From Bacillus_AD sp047238185 (GTDB lineage Bacteria > Bacillota > Bacilli > Bacillales > DSM-1321): 64,000 nt of DNA. This document shows positions 27,383-36,790 of the stretch, in pieces; the stretch's first letter is position 1; the number at the start of each line of letters is the position of its first letter. The stretch spans positions 3,038,001 through 3,102,000 of the forward strand of contig NZ_JBDFMI010000001.1 in assembly GCF_047238185.1 (NCBI RefSeq), given 5' to 3'. The notes under the pieces are model-generated. The model searched no databases. It had not been told where the DNA came from and saw nothing but the letters and a program-made list of their open reading frames with translations. A program made the translations under genes and the position numbers.

Positions 27383-27964
27383 TCAATATTTTTCGACTAT
27401 TTTGTTCTCTGTTCCATTTAGAATTCTTTTTAGATTTTGTCGATGAAGAATGATTATTGATACGCTTATTAGTAGAGTAAGTGCCATGGTAACATTATCT
27501 TCAAATATTAGACTGTAAATGAATAATGCTATACTAGCCAACATTGAACTTAGTGACACATACTTAGTTAATAACAAAGTTAACACAAACACTGCAAAAC
27601 CAACCAAAACACCTAAAGGCGTCAAGAATAAGAAAACTCCAGTTGCTGTCGCAACAGCTTTCCCACCTTTGAAGCTAGAAAATACAGGAAATATGTGTCC
27701 TAATATGGCTAATAATCCACATAAAGCAGGGTTAACCGTAGAATCTAGTATTAGTGGAAGTAAACAAGCAAGTGTACCTTTTAATATATCAGCAATTGCA
27801 ACAATTACTCCTGCTTTTACTCCTAAAACTCTATAAGCATTAGTTGCCCCGAGATTACCACTACCGTAATCACGGATATCTTTCTTATAAAACATTTTAC
27901 CGATTACTAAAGCAAATGAAATTGAGCCTATTAAATAACTTAAAGTCAGAGTTAAAATATTCAT
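27383..27964 (-). CDS. plsY: PlsY-type glycerol-3-phosphate acyltransferase
   Basis: This 193-aa membrane protein has the three PlsY motifs: YLIGSISFALVIG, GSGNLGATNAYR and GGKAVATATGVF. PlsY transfers acyl from acyl-phosphate to glycerol-3-phosphate, the first step of phospholipid synthesis. An AT-rich copy inside an array of accessory genes is probably a second paralogue rather than the essential housekeeping gene; the rest of the genome would be needed to tell. Confidence 0.88.
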   Translation of the reverse strand: MNILTLTLSYLIGSISFALVIGKMFYKKDIRDYGSGNLGATNAYRVLGVKAGVIVAIADILKGTLACLLPLILDSTVNPALCGLLAILGHIFPVFSSFKGGKAVATATGVFLFLTPLGVLVGFAVFVLTLLLTKYVSLSSMLASIALFIYSLIFEDNVTMALTLLISVSIIILHRQNLKRILNGTENKIVEKY

Positions 27965-28030
27965 AGTAGTATGATCTCCTCTCTTAGTTTGTTATATTAA
28001 GTATTTCTATTCGGTATATATATTTTCCTG

Positions 28031-28141
28031 CAATCCTTCTTGCGTTAAACTGCCCCGATAGTGACATAAAGAAAGAAGCTGATTAAATCAGCTTCTTATT
28101 AAAGTAATGCACCCGTTAGTTTAAGTGCATTTATTCACAAA
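28031..28141. repeat. Array repeat R1 (type II)
   Basis: Left box CTGCCCCGATAGTGACATAA at 28050, an internal 12-bp stem AAGAAGCTGATT / AATCAGCTTCTT (28073-28097), and right box GCACCCGTTAGTTTAAGTGC at 28110 followed by TTTATTCACAAAC. About 65 nt are almost identical to R15, 18 kb away. Confidence 0.8.
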
Positions 28142-28208
28142 CTTTCTGGAATGATTTTTTCTTTTGACCTATTATCTTATCTCCTTTAGATTCTACATCA
28201 AGATTTTC

Positions 28209-29096
28209 TCACTTCTTTACCCAATACGTTCCATTTCCGTAAGGGATGAAACCAATGGAATAATAGAATTGCTGGGAAGAACCCACGAAGATAGATTTTG
28301 CCCCCAATTCTCTACATCTTTTTATTCCTTCATAGACAACAGCCTTGCCAAGCCCCATTTTTCTGTATTTCGGTATTGTCACGAGCGGTTCTACAATTCC
28401 GTATTCAGAATGCTCGTCGTACCACATACCACAGTAAGCGGCAAATTCGCCATTTGAATCAAGAGCAATAACTTTTAGCCCCTTATTTACATTCGGGGCG
28501 CTAAATTCGTTATGATAATGCTCAATGTCCTTTTCCGTTGCGGTGAATATTCTATTTTCCTCTTCATGATCAAATCCTTTAAACAATACCTCTCCATACT
28601 TAAATACATCATAATTATCTGCCATGCTAGCAATGCGAAAGCCCTCAGGCAATTCATAGTTCAAGGAACGTTCTTCAATAGGAAAATATGCGTCACACTC
28701 TTTATTTGTGGTCGGAAGGTAACCTTTTCTATAGGCAATACGCTGAAATTCTAAATCCTTATCTGAAATAAATGCTTCAAATACAGCGCCATTGTTTAAA
28801 TTCTTTTCAGCATAGAGAAGCATTTCCTCTTTTAGGTATGCATAGCCTTCCTTAATACAAAAATGTCCATTACCTAAGTCACTGTCATAGAGGACAGCAG
28901 CCACAATTTCACCGTCATCTTCCCATATCCCTATTCTCGAAATTTCCGATTTATTTAAAAAACCATGCTTCATCATCCAATCCCATCTTCCATAAGAAAA
29001 GGTCAGGTCTTTAAGACGACATAAAAACATCCTTATCTTCAAATAATCGTCCCCAAATTCATTGATATCACAATTGTTTCGAAATATTACTGTCAT
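28209..29096 (-). CDS. GNAT-family N-acetyltransferase (two-domain)
   Basis: The start at 29096 is 9 nt from AGGAGG, giving 295 aa, about twice the length of a single GNAT. The C-terminal half holds the acetyl-CoA site (VTIPKYRKMGLGKAVVYEGIKR) and FYYSIGFIPY; the N-terminal half looks like a degenerate GNAT fold. The substrate is unknown. It is an array gene with R1 beyond its 3' end. Confidence 0.8.
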   Translation of the reverse strand: MTVIFRNNCDINEFGDDYLKIRMFLCRLKDLTFSYGRWDWMMKHGFLNKSEISRIGIWEDDGEIVAAVLYDSDLGNGHFCIKEGYAYLKEEMLLYAEKNLNNGAVFEAFISDKDLEFQRIAYRKGYLPTTNKECDAYFPIEERSLNYELPEGFRIASMADNYDVFKYGEVLFKGFDHEEENRIFTATEKDIEHYHNEFSAPNVNKGLKVIALDSNGEFAAYCGMWYDEHSEYGIVEPLVTIPKYRKMGLGKAVVYEGIKRCRELGAKSIFVGSSQQFYYSIGFIPYGNGTYWVKK

Positions 29097-29463
29097 ACAT
29101 AACATCCTCCTTTTTACTTATATCTTTTCATGGGAGTTTTACACTACAAACTATAACATCTTTCAATTTATCCGCCTGTAACTAACTGCTTATTAAGAAA
29201 GGTCTTTCTTACAAACTACTTAAAGATATGTAATACTATCAAATTTATCATCAAAATTTCAATTCAAACTCGCCTTATATCGTAATTCAATTTTGCATTT
29301 TTTATGCCGTGCATTTGCTTTGTCAATCCTTTGAAACCCTGATATTACATCCATTTTTCATTTGTAAATAAATCTCAAACAAAATTAGTGTTATGCTCTA
29401 TTATTTCTGTCTCAAATTTTACTATAAATTCTAATTTGTATTGTGAAGTTTTATAGAAATATA

Positions 29464-29557
29464 TTACCCCGTTTGTTACATAAGAAAAAAAGCTATCAAA
29501 ATGACAATCTTATTCAGCTCTTGCACCCGTTTGTTTAAGTGTAATTTTTCACAAACC
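29464..29557. repeat. Array repeat R2
   Basis: Left box TTACCCCGTTTGTTACATAAG at 29464 (one base off CTGCCCCG) and right box GCACCCGTTTGTTTAAGTG at 29523, then TTTTTCACAAAC. The right end overlaps the stop codon of the next gene (29549). The 443-bp gap 29106-29548 holds nothing else. Confidence 0.75.
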
Positions 29558-29833
29558 ATTTATCATTATTATATTGGACTTTAGTAAACCTACTACAATT
29601 ACAACAGCTAATATTAAATTAATAAAAAGAAATAAATTTATTTGATATGAAGGAATACTTTTAAAAGAAAATGAAATCTTTCGAAGTACCGTAACCAATA
29701 TTAGGAATATCATCATTCTCCAAATCATTCCGAATGTACTTAAATTATCATTTGCGATGTATTGCATTATAATCATTATTGCAGGTAATGATATCGTGAA
29801 CTGAATAAAAAATAATACCAACCTCTTTTTCAA
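29549..29833 (-). CDS. Small three-helix membrane protein, unknown function
   Basis: This 94-aa protein starts with TTG, 5 nt after AAAGGTGA. Three hydrophobic segments are visible (about 5-25, 34-50 and 66-88), separated by short basic loops. No family is recognised. Its stop codon lies inside array repeat R2. Confidence 0.6.
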   Translation of the reverse strand: MKKRLVLFFIQFTISLPAIMIIMQYIANDNLSTFGMIWRMMIFLILVTVLRKISFSFKSIPSYQINLFLFINLILAVVIVVGLLKSNIIMINGL

Positions 29834-29967
29834 GTAATCACCTTTCCTGTGTAGTGTAAGAAATATGTGCAGTTTTCCTCCATTTTTCTACTTATTCTTA
29901 TATTCTTTATTACTTATTATAATAGAATTTAATAAGTATATTAAAATGAAATTTCATCTATCGCTTA

Positions 29968-30071
29968 TTGAGCTATCCTGCCCCGTTTGTCCAATAAGGG
30001 TTTCAGTAAAAAAAGCGTCAATCCTTGTTGGATCAACGCACCCGATAGTTTAAGTATGTTTCTTCACAAAC
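29968..30071. repeat. Array repeat R3 (type I)
   Basis: CTATC precedes the left box CTGCCCCGTTTGTCC (29978), and the right box GCACCCGATAGTTTAAG (30039) carries the matching GATAG. The inner arms GTTTGTCC and GGATCAAC pair. R3 ends about 77 bp from the stop codon of the PH-domain gene. Confidence 0.8.
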
Positions 30072-30147
30072 TTAGTTGATTTTTGCATAATCAATCAGTT
30101 CATTCATTACAGAAATGCGACTGTTGATTGAATACTCTATCTATATA

Positions 30148-30558
30148 TTATTTCTTAATTTGAATACGAGAATTATTCATTTGTAATGTATTGATAAATC
30201 CCTTTTTGTCTTTAGGAGAAATAGCAATTACTTTATGCTTACCATAATTTATTTCAATTTTTTTCATTGAAAGTGCTGGTGCTACAAATGGATTATTTGT
30301 TTCACGTATTGAGTTAATATCCTGCATATTAATATTCCATTTGATAGGACCATAGGATATTTTTAACGTATCTTTTTCAAATGTATATCGAGTATAGAAC
30401 CAAATTGATGTCATTAAATAAATCATTAAAGGCATTATGATGATACCAACAATATCAAACCGAACAAATATTGATTCATATAGAATCCAACCACAACCAG
30501 CAATTACAGCCCAAATAATAACTCCCATCCAAATATCTTTTTTCGAAGGAAAAAACAT
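30148..30558 (-). CDS. Bacterial PH-domain (YyaB-like) membrane protein
   Basis: This 136-aa protein has two N-terminal membrane helices (about 10-30 and 34-52), followed by a beta-rich domain of the bacterial PH (YyaB-like) type (YTFEKDTLKISYGPIKWNI, INSIRETNNPFVAPALSM). The molecular function of the family is unknown. It has a good ribosome binding site (GGGGTGG) and is an array gene with R3 at its 3' end. Confidence 0.7.
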   Translation of the reverse strand: MFFPSKKDIWMGVIIWAVIAGCGWILYESIFVRFDIVGIIIMPLMIYLMTSIWFYTRYTFEKDTLKISYGPIKWNINMQDINSIRETNNPFVAPALSMKKIEINYGKHKVIAISPKDKKGFINTLQMNNSRIQIKK

Positions 30559-30636
30559 CTTACCACCCCCAATATATATTATAGCAATTATCGTTTTGTA
30601 TTTGGGATTATATTACATATATTGATTTTGATTCTC

Positions 30637-30742
30637 TTCTTCCACTATCCTGCCATGTTTGTGGAATAAGAAAAAAAGAGCTGCGATTAGCTCTTGACAT
30701 TGAAGTAATGCACCTGATAGTTTAAGTACACTTCTTCACAAA
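30637..30742. repeat. Array repeat R4 (type II)
   Basis: ACTATC precedes the left box CTGCCATGTTTGTGG (30650), and the right box CACCTGATAGTTTAAG carries complementary GATAGT. An internal AGAGCT/AGCTCT stem is present at 30677-30694. Confidence 0.75.
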
Positions 30743-30789
30743 TAATGATTTCACATTAACAGGAATACAGCCAGGTTGCTATAATATAG

Positions 30790-30819
30790 AGGGCGTTAAT
30801 CCTTTCAAAATCAACGCCA
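30790..30819 (-). terminator. Hairpin downstream of the split anti-sigma gene
   Basis: GGCGTT / AACGCC arms around a 15-nt loop. It is related to the GCGTTAATCC...GGATCAACGC module of type I repeats and may act as a terminator. Confidence 0.5.
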
Positions 30820-30872
30820 TTAGACTTATATAAATTTTAAAAACCTAAAAAACACAGTAATTTTAAATATCC

Positions 30873-31526
30873 TTACAGTTCAACTGTTAATGTATCAAAT
30901 ATAATTTTATTCATTTTAGGCATTTTCTCTTTTGAAAGTCTCTCAATATCGTTTTGAAGAAGTTCAATATATGGTGTGATTTTTAATTTTGTTACTCCTT
31001 CATCAATAGGCTCATATAAATTTTTACCCAATCCATCTGCCAAAACCCCATCAAGCTGTTTTAATTCTTTTCCATAGGAATCTACTACTTTGAATTTAAT
31101 CGAGCTTTGTAAGTAGTACATTTGCTCATTAGATGTATATGTTAGTAAAAGTCCCCCTGGACCGCGGTTTATTTTATTTACGGAAATAACTAATCCTTCT
31201 TTTTCTTGTTTGTAATCAAATCCTTCAATTTTCTCTGTCATTTGTTTCGTAACTTGTTTTGTAAACTCCCAAACCTCACCTTCTTTTCCTTCAAAAGTTA
31301 TTCCAATTTGAGTATCTTTAGGGAATTCATCTTTATAAATTTCAATTGATAGGAAACCAGCCCAAAGTTTCGGTGAAATTTCCTTGTTATCAATAGTCAT
31401 TGAACCAGCTTTGGACTCCCCATTTACCTTAAAGCTATGTTCAAAGTAATCCTCTGGTATTGGTTTGTCACTTTCAATTTGATAGCTAATTGTTAATCTT
31501 GTATCATCCAAATATGCTTCTTGGAG
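30873..31526 (-). pseudogene. DUF4179/DUF5643-type anti-sigma protein, 3' portion severed by IS21 element
   Basis: About 216 codons continue in frame from the fragment at 33713-34061 once the insertion sequence and one CTTGGAG copy are removed (…KTVTLQ joins EAYLDDTRL…). This part is the extracytoplasmic beta-rich region (IPEDYFEHSFKVNGE, LWAGFLSIEIYKDEFP) that follows DUF4179. Without its membrane-anchored N-terminal half it has no start codon of its own except by reading through the insertion-sequence end. It is very likely inactive. Confidence 0.75.
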
Positions 31527-31617
31527 TAGAAATGCTAATTTAAATATGTACAGTATTGCTCGAATAAATATGTACAAATTTGATATGAATCTACATACTA
31601 ATCTTGGGGGGATTAGT

Positions 31618-32901
31618 ATGTACATAACAATGAATATTGATATCGATTTTGAGATTAAAAGTCTTTCAGACTTACCGAAATTCAAACAGATTATGGAGCA
31701 TATGAAAATGAAAATCAATAAAAGTAAGCTAGCAAAGGAATTGGGTGTGGATCGGCGGACAATTGATAAATATCTAAATGGCTTTATCCCAAAAAGAAAA
31801 AGGGAAAAGCCCTCAAAGATTGATCCTTATTATGAAATAATAGCCGCATTGTTATCAGAAGATTCAAAACAGGTATTTTATTACCGTCGTATGCTTTGGC
31901 AGTACCTAAAAGACAATCATGGATTGGAATGTGGAGCTTCAACCTTCCGTGCGTATATAGCTCGTACACCTGAATTTAATGCCTACTTTGAAGAGGATAA
32001 ACGTATTTCTTCACCCAAAGGGACAGTCCGATTTGAAACGCCACCAGGTAAGCAGGCCCAATTAGATTGGAAGGAAAACATTTTATTCGAAACCAAAGAG
32101 GGAGAAAAGATAGAAGTCAATGTGGCGGCTTTCATTTTATCAAATTCCAGATTCCGAACATTTCAATTAAGTCTTTCTAAGTCACAGAGTACCTTACTTT
32201 CTTTTTTAACAGATACTTTTGAAGCAATTGGCGGAGTTCCAGCTGAAATCCTTACGGATAATATGAAAACGGTAATGGATGAAGCGAGGACTGATTATCA
32301 ACCTGGGAAAGTGAATGCGAAATTTGATCAGTTTGCGAGGGACTTTGATTTTAAAGTCAAACCATGTATTGCAGGACGACCGAGAACCAAGGGGAAAATT
32401 GAATCCACAATGAAACTCCTTGATGAAATTCATGCGTACCAAGGTCAACTGACAATGGAGGAACTTCATCTATTCATACAGGATTTAGGGAATAGAATGA
32501 ATCACCAGATCCATCAAGGAACGGGGAAAATACCGATTATGGAATTCAAAAAAGAAAGGAACCACTTACTCCAGCTACCAACTGACAAAGTAAGAGATTC
32601 CTATCGCATCAAACATACACATGTAAAAGTCAATGCATCAAACATGATTTCCTACAAATCGAATCAATACTCTGTACCACCAGAATATCAAGGAAAAAAA
32701 GTAGGCTTACAGGTGTATGATGACTACTTGTGGATTTATTATAACATGAAACTGATCGCCCAACATCCAATTAGTAACGCTAAACTTAATTATCAAGAGG
32801 AACATTATAAGGCAAGCTTACTTGTTTCCACCCCTCATTATCCTGAAATCGACGATTTAGCAAAACGGAATTTAGCAACGATTGGAGAAGTGTATAAATA
32901 A
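31618..32901 (+). CDS. istA: IS21-family transposase IstA
   Basis: The start is set at 31618 after GGGGGGA, giving 427 aa; an in-frame extension reaches into the terminal repeat. The N-terminal helix-turn-helix (MKINKSKLAKELGVDRRTIDKYL) is followed by a DDE integrase core (AQLDWKENILF, EILTDNMKTV, then the Glu after RPRTKGKIE). A beta-barrel near the C-terminus (NMISYKSNQYSVPPEYQGK) is typical. It is intact and presumably active with IstB. Confidence 0.9.
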   Translation: MYITMNIDIDFEIKSLSDLPKFKQIMEHMKMKINKSKLAKELGVDRRTIDKYLNGFIPKRKREKPSKIDPYYEIIAALLSEDSKQVFYYRRMLWQYLKDNHGLECGASTFRAYIARTPEFNAYFEEDKRISSPKGTVRFETPPGKQAQLDWKENILFETKEGEKIEVNVAAFILSNSRFRTFQLSLSKSQSTLLSFLTDTFEAIGGVPAEILTDNMKTVMDEARTDYQPGKVNAKFDQFARDFDFKVKPCIAGRPRTKGKIESTMKLLDEIHAYQGQLTMEELHLFIQDLGNRMNHQIHQGTGKIPIMEFKKERNHLLQLPTDKVRDSYRIKHTHVKVNASNMISYKSNQYSVPPEYQGKKVGLQVYDDYLWIYYNMKLIAQHPISNAKLNYQEEHYKASLLVSTPHYPEIDDLAKRNLATIGEVYK

Positions 32902-33659
32902 TGAATCCAACTACAAACTATCAACAATTATTATGGAATCTTGACTATCTAAAGTTAAAGCAAATGAGCTTACATTTAAATGAAATCGTAGACTTCAGCG
33001 TAAAGCATCAGATGTCATTTATCGACACATTAATCAAGTTGACTGCGTATGAAATAGACATACGGGAGAAAAACATGACGCAATCGATGGTGAAGGTCGC
33101 AGCTTTCCCTCATTTTAAGGAGGTGAAAGATTTCGATTTTACCTTTCAAACATCGATTAACCAACAGCAGATTCTAGACTTCCTTACATTGCGTTTTATC
33201 GAGGAGAATGAAAATATTGTGTTTTTAGGACCAAGTGGTGTCGGTAAAACCCATTTGGCCACAGCAATAGGGATTGCGGCAGCAAAGAAACGGACGAGTA
33301 CCTATTTTATTAAGTGCCATGACTTGATTCAAAATTTGAGGAAAGCTCGATTAGAAAATCGGTTAGAGAGCCGTTTGAAGCATTACAGCAAATACAGACT
33401 GTTAATCATCGATGAAATCGGTTATTTACCGATTGATCACGAAGACGCTAAGTTGTTTTTCCAGCTGATTGATCGAAGATATGAAAAAAGAAGTACCATC
33501 TTAACAACCAATGTGAATTTCAAAGCGTGGGATGAAATATTTCAGGAACCTAAACTGGCCAATGCCATATTAGACCGCATTTTACATCATGCGACAGTTG
33601 TGCCTATGATAGGTGATTCATACCGATTAAAGGATCATTTAGCAAAAGAGAACGAGTAA
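32901..33659 (+). CDS. istB: IS21-family helper ATPase IstB
   Basis: This 252-aa DnaC-like AAA+ ATPase has Walker A GPSGVGKTHLA and Walker B LLIIDEIGYLP. It assists IstA in target selection and strand transfer. The start overlaps the istA stop by one base (TAATG), as usual in IS21. It is intact. Confidence 0.92.
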   Translation: MNPTTNYQQLLWNLDYLKLKQMSLHLNEIVDFSVKHQMSFIDTLIKLTAYEIDIREKNMTQSMVKVAAFPHFKEVKDFDFTFQTSINQQQILDFLTLRFIEENENIVFLGPSGVGKTHLATAIGIAAAKKRTSTYFIKCHDLIQNLRKARLENRLESRLKHYSKYRLLIIDEIGYLPIDHEDAKLFFQLIDRRYEKRSTILTTNVNFKAWDEIFQEPKLANAILDRILHHATVVPMIGDSYRLKDHLAKENE

Positions 33660-33712
33660 TTCTGTACATCCTTATCCAAGCGAAAGTGTACATATTTATG
33701 TTGACATTTACA

Positions 33713-34061
33713 CTTGGAGCGTAACTGTCTTATTGTTAACTGTTTCTGAAGCACCTAGCTGCTTACTCGTACCATTATTGGATACCTTTTTCAAGCCAGA
33801 ATCCCCAAATACATTGAAAACAGAACCAATAAGAGGAATATTTGATAATGTATTGGCCATCGTTGGCGATAAGGCTGAACTTCCCCATAATAACCCGAAC
33901 GTTATTGAAGCTGCTCCAACAGAATACAGGAATTTCTTCCGTACACTTGATTTTTTATTTGGTGTATTCGTCTCTAGCTTCGAAATAATGGAATCGAGCT
34001 TCTCGGTTGGCACTTTTATGTTATCAATTTCCTCTTTAAACAACTGAGTTTTTTCTAACAT
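33713..34061 (-). pseudogene. DUF4179-type anti-sigma protein, 5' portion severed by IS21 element
   Basis: ATG 34061 (or GTG 34064) follows GGGAG. The fragment gives about 116 aa of native sequence: a cytoplasmic N-terminus that would bind the sigma factor, one membrane helix (FLYSVGAASITFGLLWGSSA) and the beginning of DUF4179 (ALSPTMANTLSNIPLIGSVF). It stops two codons into the insertion sequence. It overlaps the ECF sigma gene by 26-29 bp, typical of a sigma/anti-sigma pair. The truncated protein still has its membrane anchor, so partial sigma binding is possible. Confidence 0.78.
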
Positions 34062-34584
34062 CACTGTACTCTCCCTTCAACGTATTTTTTAGAATGTTTA
34101 ATCCTCGCTTTATATTTGTTTTAACCGTTCCCTCTGGACAACCAAGAACCTCTGATATTTGGTTAACAGTGTAATCTTGATAATATCTTAGTATTAGAAC
34201 CGTTTTATATTTCTCTTCTATTTCATCTAATGCTTTCAAAAGATCCATTTTTTCATCAGCATCAATTGGCAATATAGGATTTAACCTTTCTAAGACCTCT
34301 TGGTTTAATGGCACCGTGTATTTTTTCTTTCTTAGTTGCGATATTGCTGTGTTTATTAGGATTCGTGTAATCCAGGTTGAAAAATACTCTTCTTTTTTTA
34401 GTTTAGATAATGACTTTAATGCTTTATACATTGTCTCTTGGAAGACTTCTAATGATTCTTCTTCATTCCTCATATAAACAAAGGCAATTCTGTATAGTTT
34501 TTCTTTCTCTCTGTGAATCAAAGTTTGAAATGCATTAACATCTCCATTTTTTGCTTTATAGATTAAGTCTATCTTTCCTTCCAT
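34036..34584 (-). CDS. ECF-family RNA polymerase sigma factor
   Basis: This 182-aa sigma-70-like factor has region 2 (DVNAFQTLIHREKEKLYRIAFVYMRNE... with VFQETMYKAL) and region 4 (YQDYTVNQISEVLGCPEGTVKTNIKRGL). It probably directs RNA polymerase to extracytoplasmic-stress promoters. The partner gene downstream is broken by an IS21 element, so the sigma factor may be unrestrained. The regulon is unknown. Confidence 0.88.
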   Translation of the reverse strand: MEGKIDLIYKAKNGDVNAFQTLIHREKEKLYRIAFVYMRNEEESLEVFQETMYKALKSLSKLKKEEYFSTWITRILINTAISQLRKKKYTVPLNQEVLERLNPILPIDADEKMDLLKALDEIEEKYKTVLILRYYQDYTVNQISEVLGCPEGTVKTNIKRGLNILKNTLKGEYSDVRKNSVV

Positions 34585-34783
34585 AATTGCACCTCCTTAT
34601 CTATTAGATAAAAATACTGCTTATATCGTTTCAAATAATCGCTATTTTTTATCCTGTAATTAAACACTGTGCAAAACTATCCAAGAACGCCAATATCTCT
34701 TTGTATTGATTTTCGAAAACCAGTTACACTACAACTATTTTCTCTTCACTAATTGGAACACGAAGCTTTTCTCTTTATGTAAT

Positions 34784-34990
34784 TGGCCCTTAACAGCATA
34801 AGAAAAGACTGTCAATTAGACAGCCTAGATTATCTATTTATCCTAGAAAGAACATAACTATCATTATATTCGAGTAGAGTGGATATTTTTCCTTCTTCCT
34901 CCACTAACCTGCCCCTGCCTCGATAGTGACATAACAAAAAAAGACTGCTCATTAGCAGCCTTGATCTTCAGCTCTAGTCCCCGTTACAAT
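34784..34990. repeat. Array repeat R5 with an extra degenerate copy
   Basis: A weak copy (GGCCCTTAACAGCATAAG with CTGTC/GACAG stem, 34784-34835) precedes a clearer one (CACTAACCTGCCCC...GATAGTGACATAAC from 34904) with a CTGCT/AGCAG stem and the GCAGCCTTGATCTTCAGCTC segment. No proper right box is present. Both lie in the 428-bp gap 34585-35012. Confidence 0.65.
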
Positions 34991-35012
34991 AGGGAACAAC
35001 ATACTGAATTGT

Positions 35013-35318
35013 TTAATCAGCATAGAAATTAACCTCTGCCACATCAAAATTTTGGAGTTTCATTATTAGTTTATCAATTTTCTTATGCTGGTCTTTTCTA
35101 ATGAATTCTTTATAGCCTTTAAGGTCCTCTGCTAATTGAGAACATTCATCTCCCTTAAATTTTGCATCCTTATAATAATCCCTGAGTTTACGCAGGTGTA
35201 TGTAACTCATATATAACTTACTGGAATTTTCAAAAATAGCTTCGTGTAAAGAGTCGTCAATAGGAAAGTAGTCTAATTTATTTTTCTTTCTATCATACAT
35301 GTAACCATCTAAAGCCAT
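35013..35318 (-). CDS. Hypothetical cytoplasmic protein, 101 aa
   Basis: A good ribosome binding site (GGAGGGG) precedes MALDGYMYDRKKNK. The protein is charged and helical with no membrane segment, and a run YMSYIHLRKLRDYYKDAKFKG suggests a small helical bundle. No family is recognised. It is an array gene with R5 at its 3' end. Confidence 0.6.
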   Translation of the reverse strand: MALDGYMYDRKKNKLDYFPIDDSLHEAIFENSSKLYMSYIHLRKLRDYYKDAKFKGDECSQLAEDLKGYKEFIRKDQHKKIDKLIMKLQNFDVAEVNFYAD

Positions 35319-35534
35319 ATGCTTTCCCCTCCTTTTTGCTACCTACTATAAAATATTGATTTCATCAGCCAAGTTTGAAGTAAAAATATGAATAGGATTT
35401 TTTTCTTGCGCTAAAGCTGCTCCAAATTTAAATACAAGGACCAGTGAGACTATTGGAATATATTCCATAGTATTTTTGATATAACCACCTCTGTATGGTA
35501 ATTATATCTAAAAAATCTTAAAAATCCTTATTTA

Positions 35535-35630
35535 ACTAAACTGCCCCGTTTGTCCAATAAGGGTTCAATAGAAAAGCGTTAATCCTTCTTGGATCAACGC
35601 ACCCGTTAGTTTAAGTGTAATTGTTCACAT
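35535..35630. repeat. Array repeat R6 (type I, best-preserved fold)
   Basis: AACTAAA precedes the left box CTGCCCCGTTTGTCC (35541), and the right box is GCACCCGTTAGTTTAAG (35599). AACTAA(A)C pairs with GTTAGTTTAA, with a one-base bulge on each side, and GTTTGTCC pairs with GGATCAAC. The loop carries GCGTTAATCC. The rest of 35319-36025 is AT-rich with no supported gene. Confidence 0.8.
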
Positions 35631-36058
35631 ATTTAATGAAGTAAATCACCTGTAGTTGCAGAAGAAAAGACACTGTTACTATAGAATCGCATTTACTTAT
35701 GATATAATTCTTCACCCTTGTTTTAAGTACATTTTTTATAATTTGTTCATAAGAATAATCTATATAGGGCTTGTCACACCTCCATCAAGCTAACTGAAAT
35801 AACACCAAATCAAATTATTTTCTCCTCTGCTATTTACAGAAATTAAGTTTATTTACTCTCCTTAAGAAACAACCATTTTTCTAAGTTGATGAGAATGTGT
35901 TGTAACCCAAAGATGTCACAAACAAGACCTCTCTTGTTATGATACAATTGGAATAAGTTTACATATTGTTGTCTATGTTCTGCGTTAACGAGTTGGGTAT
36001 GACTATTTATTCCTACCCTTGACGAATGACGAAATCAATTCTTTGGGAGGATGTTCTA

Positions 36059-36475
36059 ATGAATAAGATGAATGGACTAAGTTTTATTCTAATTGCTGGT
36101 ATCACGTTATCTGGATGTTCCAATATATTAGATGCACAAGAAAAAGCTGATGTTGATGTTGCTTTTAAAGGAGAAACTGGCAGAGGAAGGATTGAATTAT
36201 TAACACCAATAATTACAACAAAAGATAACCAATTAGAATTTAAAACTAAGGGAATTAATGAAACTAAAATGGCCTTTGTCTTTGTTGCCAATAAAAAAGT
36301 ATTTGAGAAGAAAATAAAAAATGGTGAATCCTACAAACTTAATATTAAGAATGTCAAAGATGCTCATAGGACGGACTACGAGCCTAAAGTTCAACTTATG
36401 CAAACTGAAGATGATACTGAAAATGGAGACATAATAACCTTTAAACAAGTTAGATATACAGTTGAAAAAGATTAA
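36059..36475 (+). CDS. Hypothetical lipoprotein, plus-strand array gene
   Basis: The start at 36059 follows GGGAGG by 8 nt, giving 138 aa. The signal ends in lipobox LSGC (about residue 18), and the mature part is beta-rich and charged (FKGETGRGRIELL, FKTKGINETKMAFVFVANKK). No family is recognised. It is one of two array genes on the plus strand, opposite to the repeats' usual gene orientation. Confidence 0.65.
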   Translation: MNKMNGLSFILIAGITLSGCSNILDAQEKADVDVAFKGETGRGRIELLTPIITTKDNQLEFKTKGINETKMAFVFVANKKVFEKKIKNGESYKLNIKNVKDAHRTDYEPKVQLMQTEDDTENGDIITFKQVRYTVEKD

Positions 36476-36576
36476 TTTTATAGTTATTTAATCCTTATCC
36501 TAATGGGAAATTATTAAAAGATATTTCTCCATTAGGATGGGAAAACATTAATGGTCCTTCGCCTATTTCTAGCAAA

Positions 36577-36783
36577 GTGCTGTTTAAGTACATTAATTCA
36601 TAAAATTAGACTATTTATTTTTTTGAAAAATATTCTTGAACTATTCTGCCCCGTTTGTACAATAAGGACTTCATAAAAAATCGTAAATCCTTTTTGGAAT
36701 CATTTATTACAGGAATGCTGCCACTTTACCTCCTCAAGAAGTTTAATATAAAAAGGCATTAATCCTTCTTGAATCAACGCCAC
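36577..36783. repeat. Array repeat R7 (compound)
   Basis: A right-box-like piece (GTGCTGTTTAAGTACATTAATTC, 36577) is followed by CTTGAACTATTCTGCCCCGTTTGTAC (left box at 36646), then the ATCCTTTTTGGAATCATTTATTACAGGAAT module also found in R13, and a GGCATTAATCC...GAATCAACGCC hairpin (36755-36781) beside the recombinase stop. Confidence 0.75.
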
Positions 36784-36790
36784 TGTCACA

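Larger units (their letters stand above)
31527..33712 (+). mobile_element. IS21-family insertion sequence, complete
   Basis: The element is 2186 bp. Its ends are related imperfect inverted repeats: the left reads TAGAAATG...TAAATATGTACA and the right, reversed, TGTAAATG...TAAATATGTACA. Both have a further TGTACA copy about 24 nt inside. A 7-bp target duplication CTTGGAG flanks it (31520-31526 and 33713-33719). It carries intact istA and istB and interrupts the anti-sigma gene. Confidence 0.88.
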
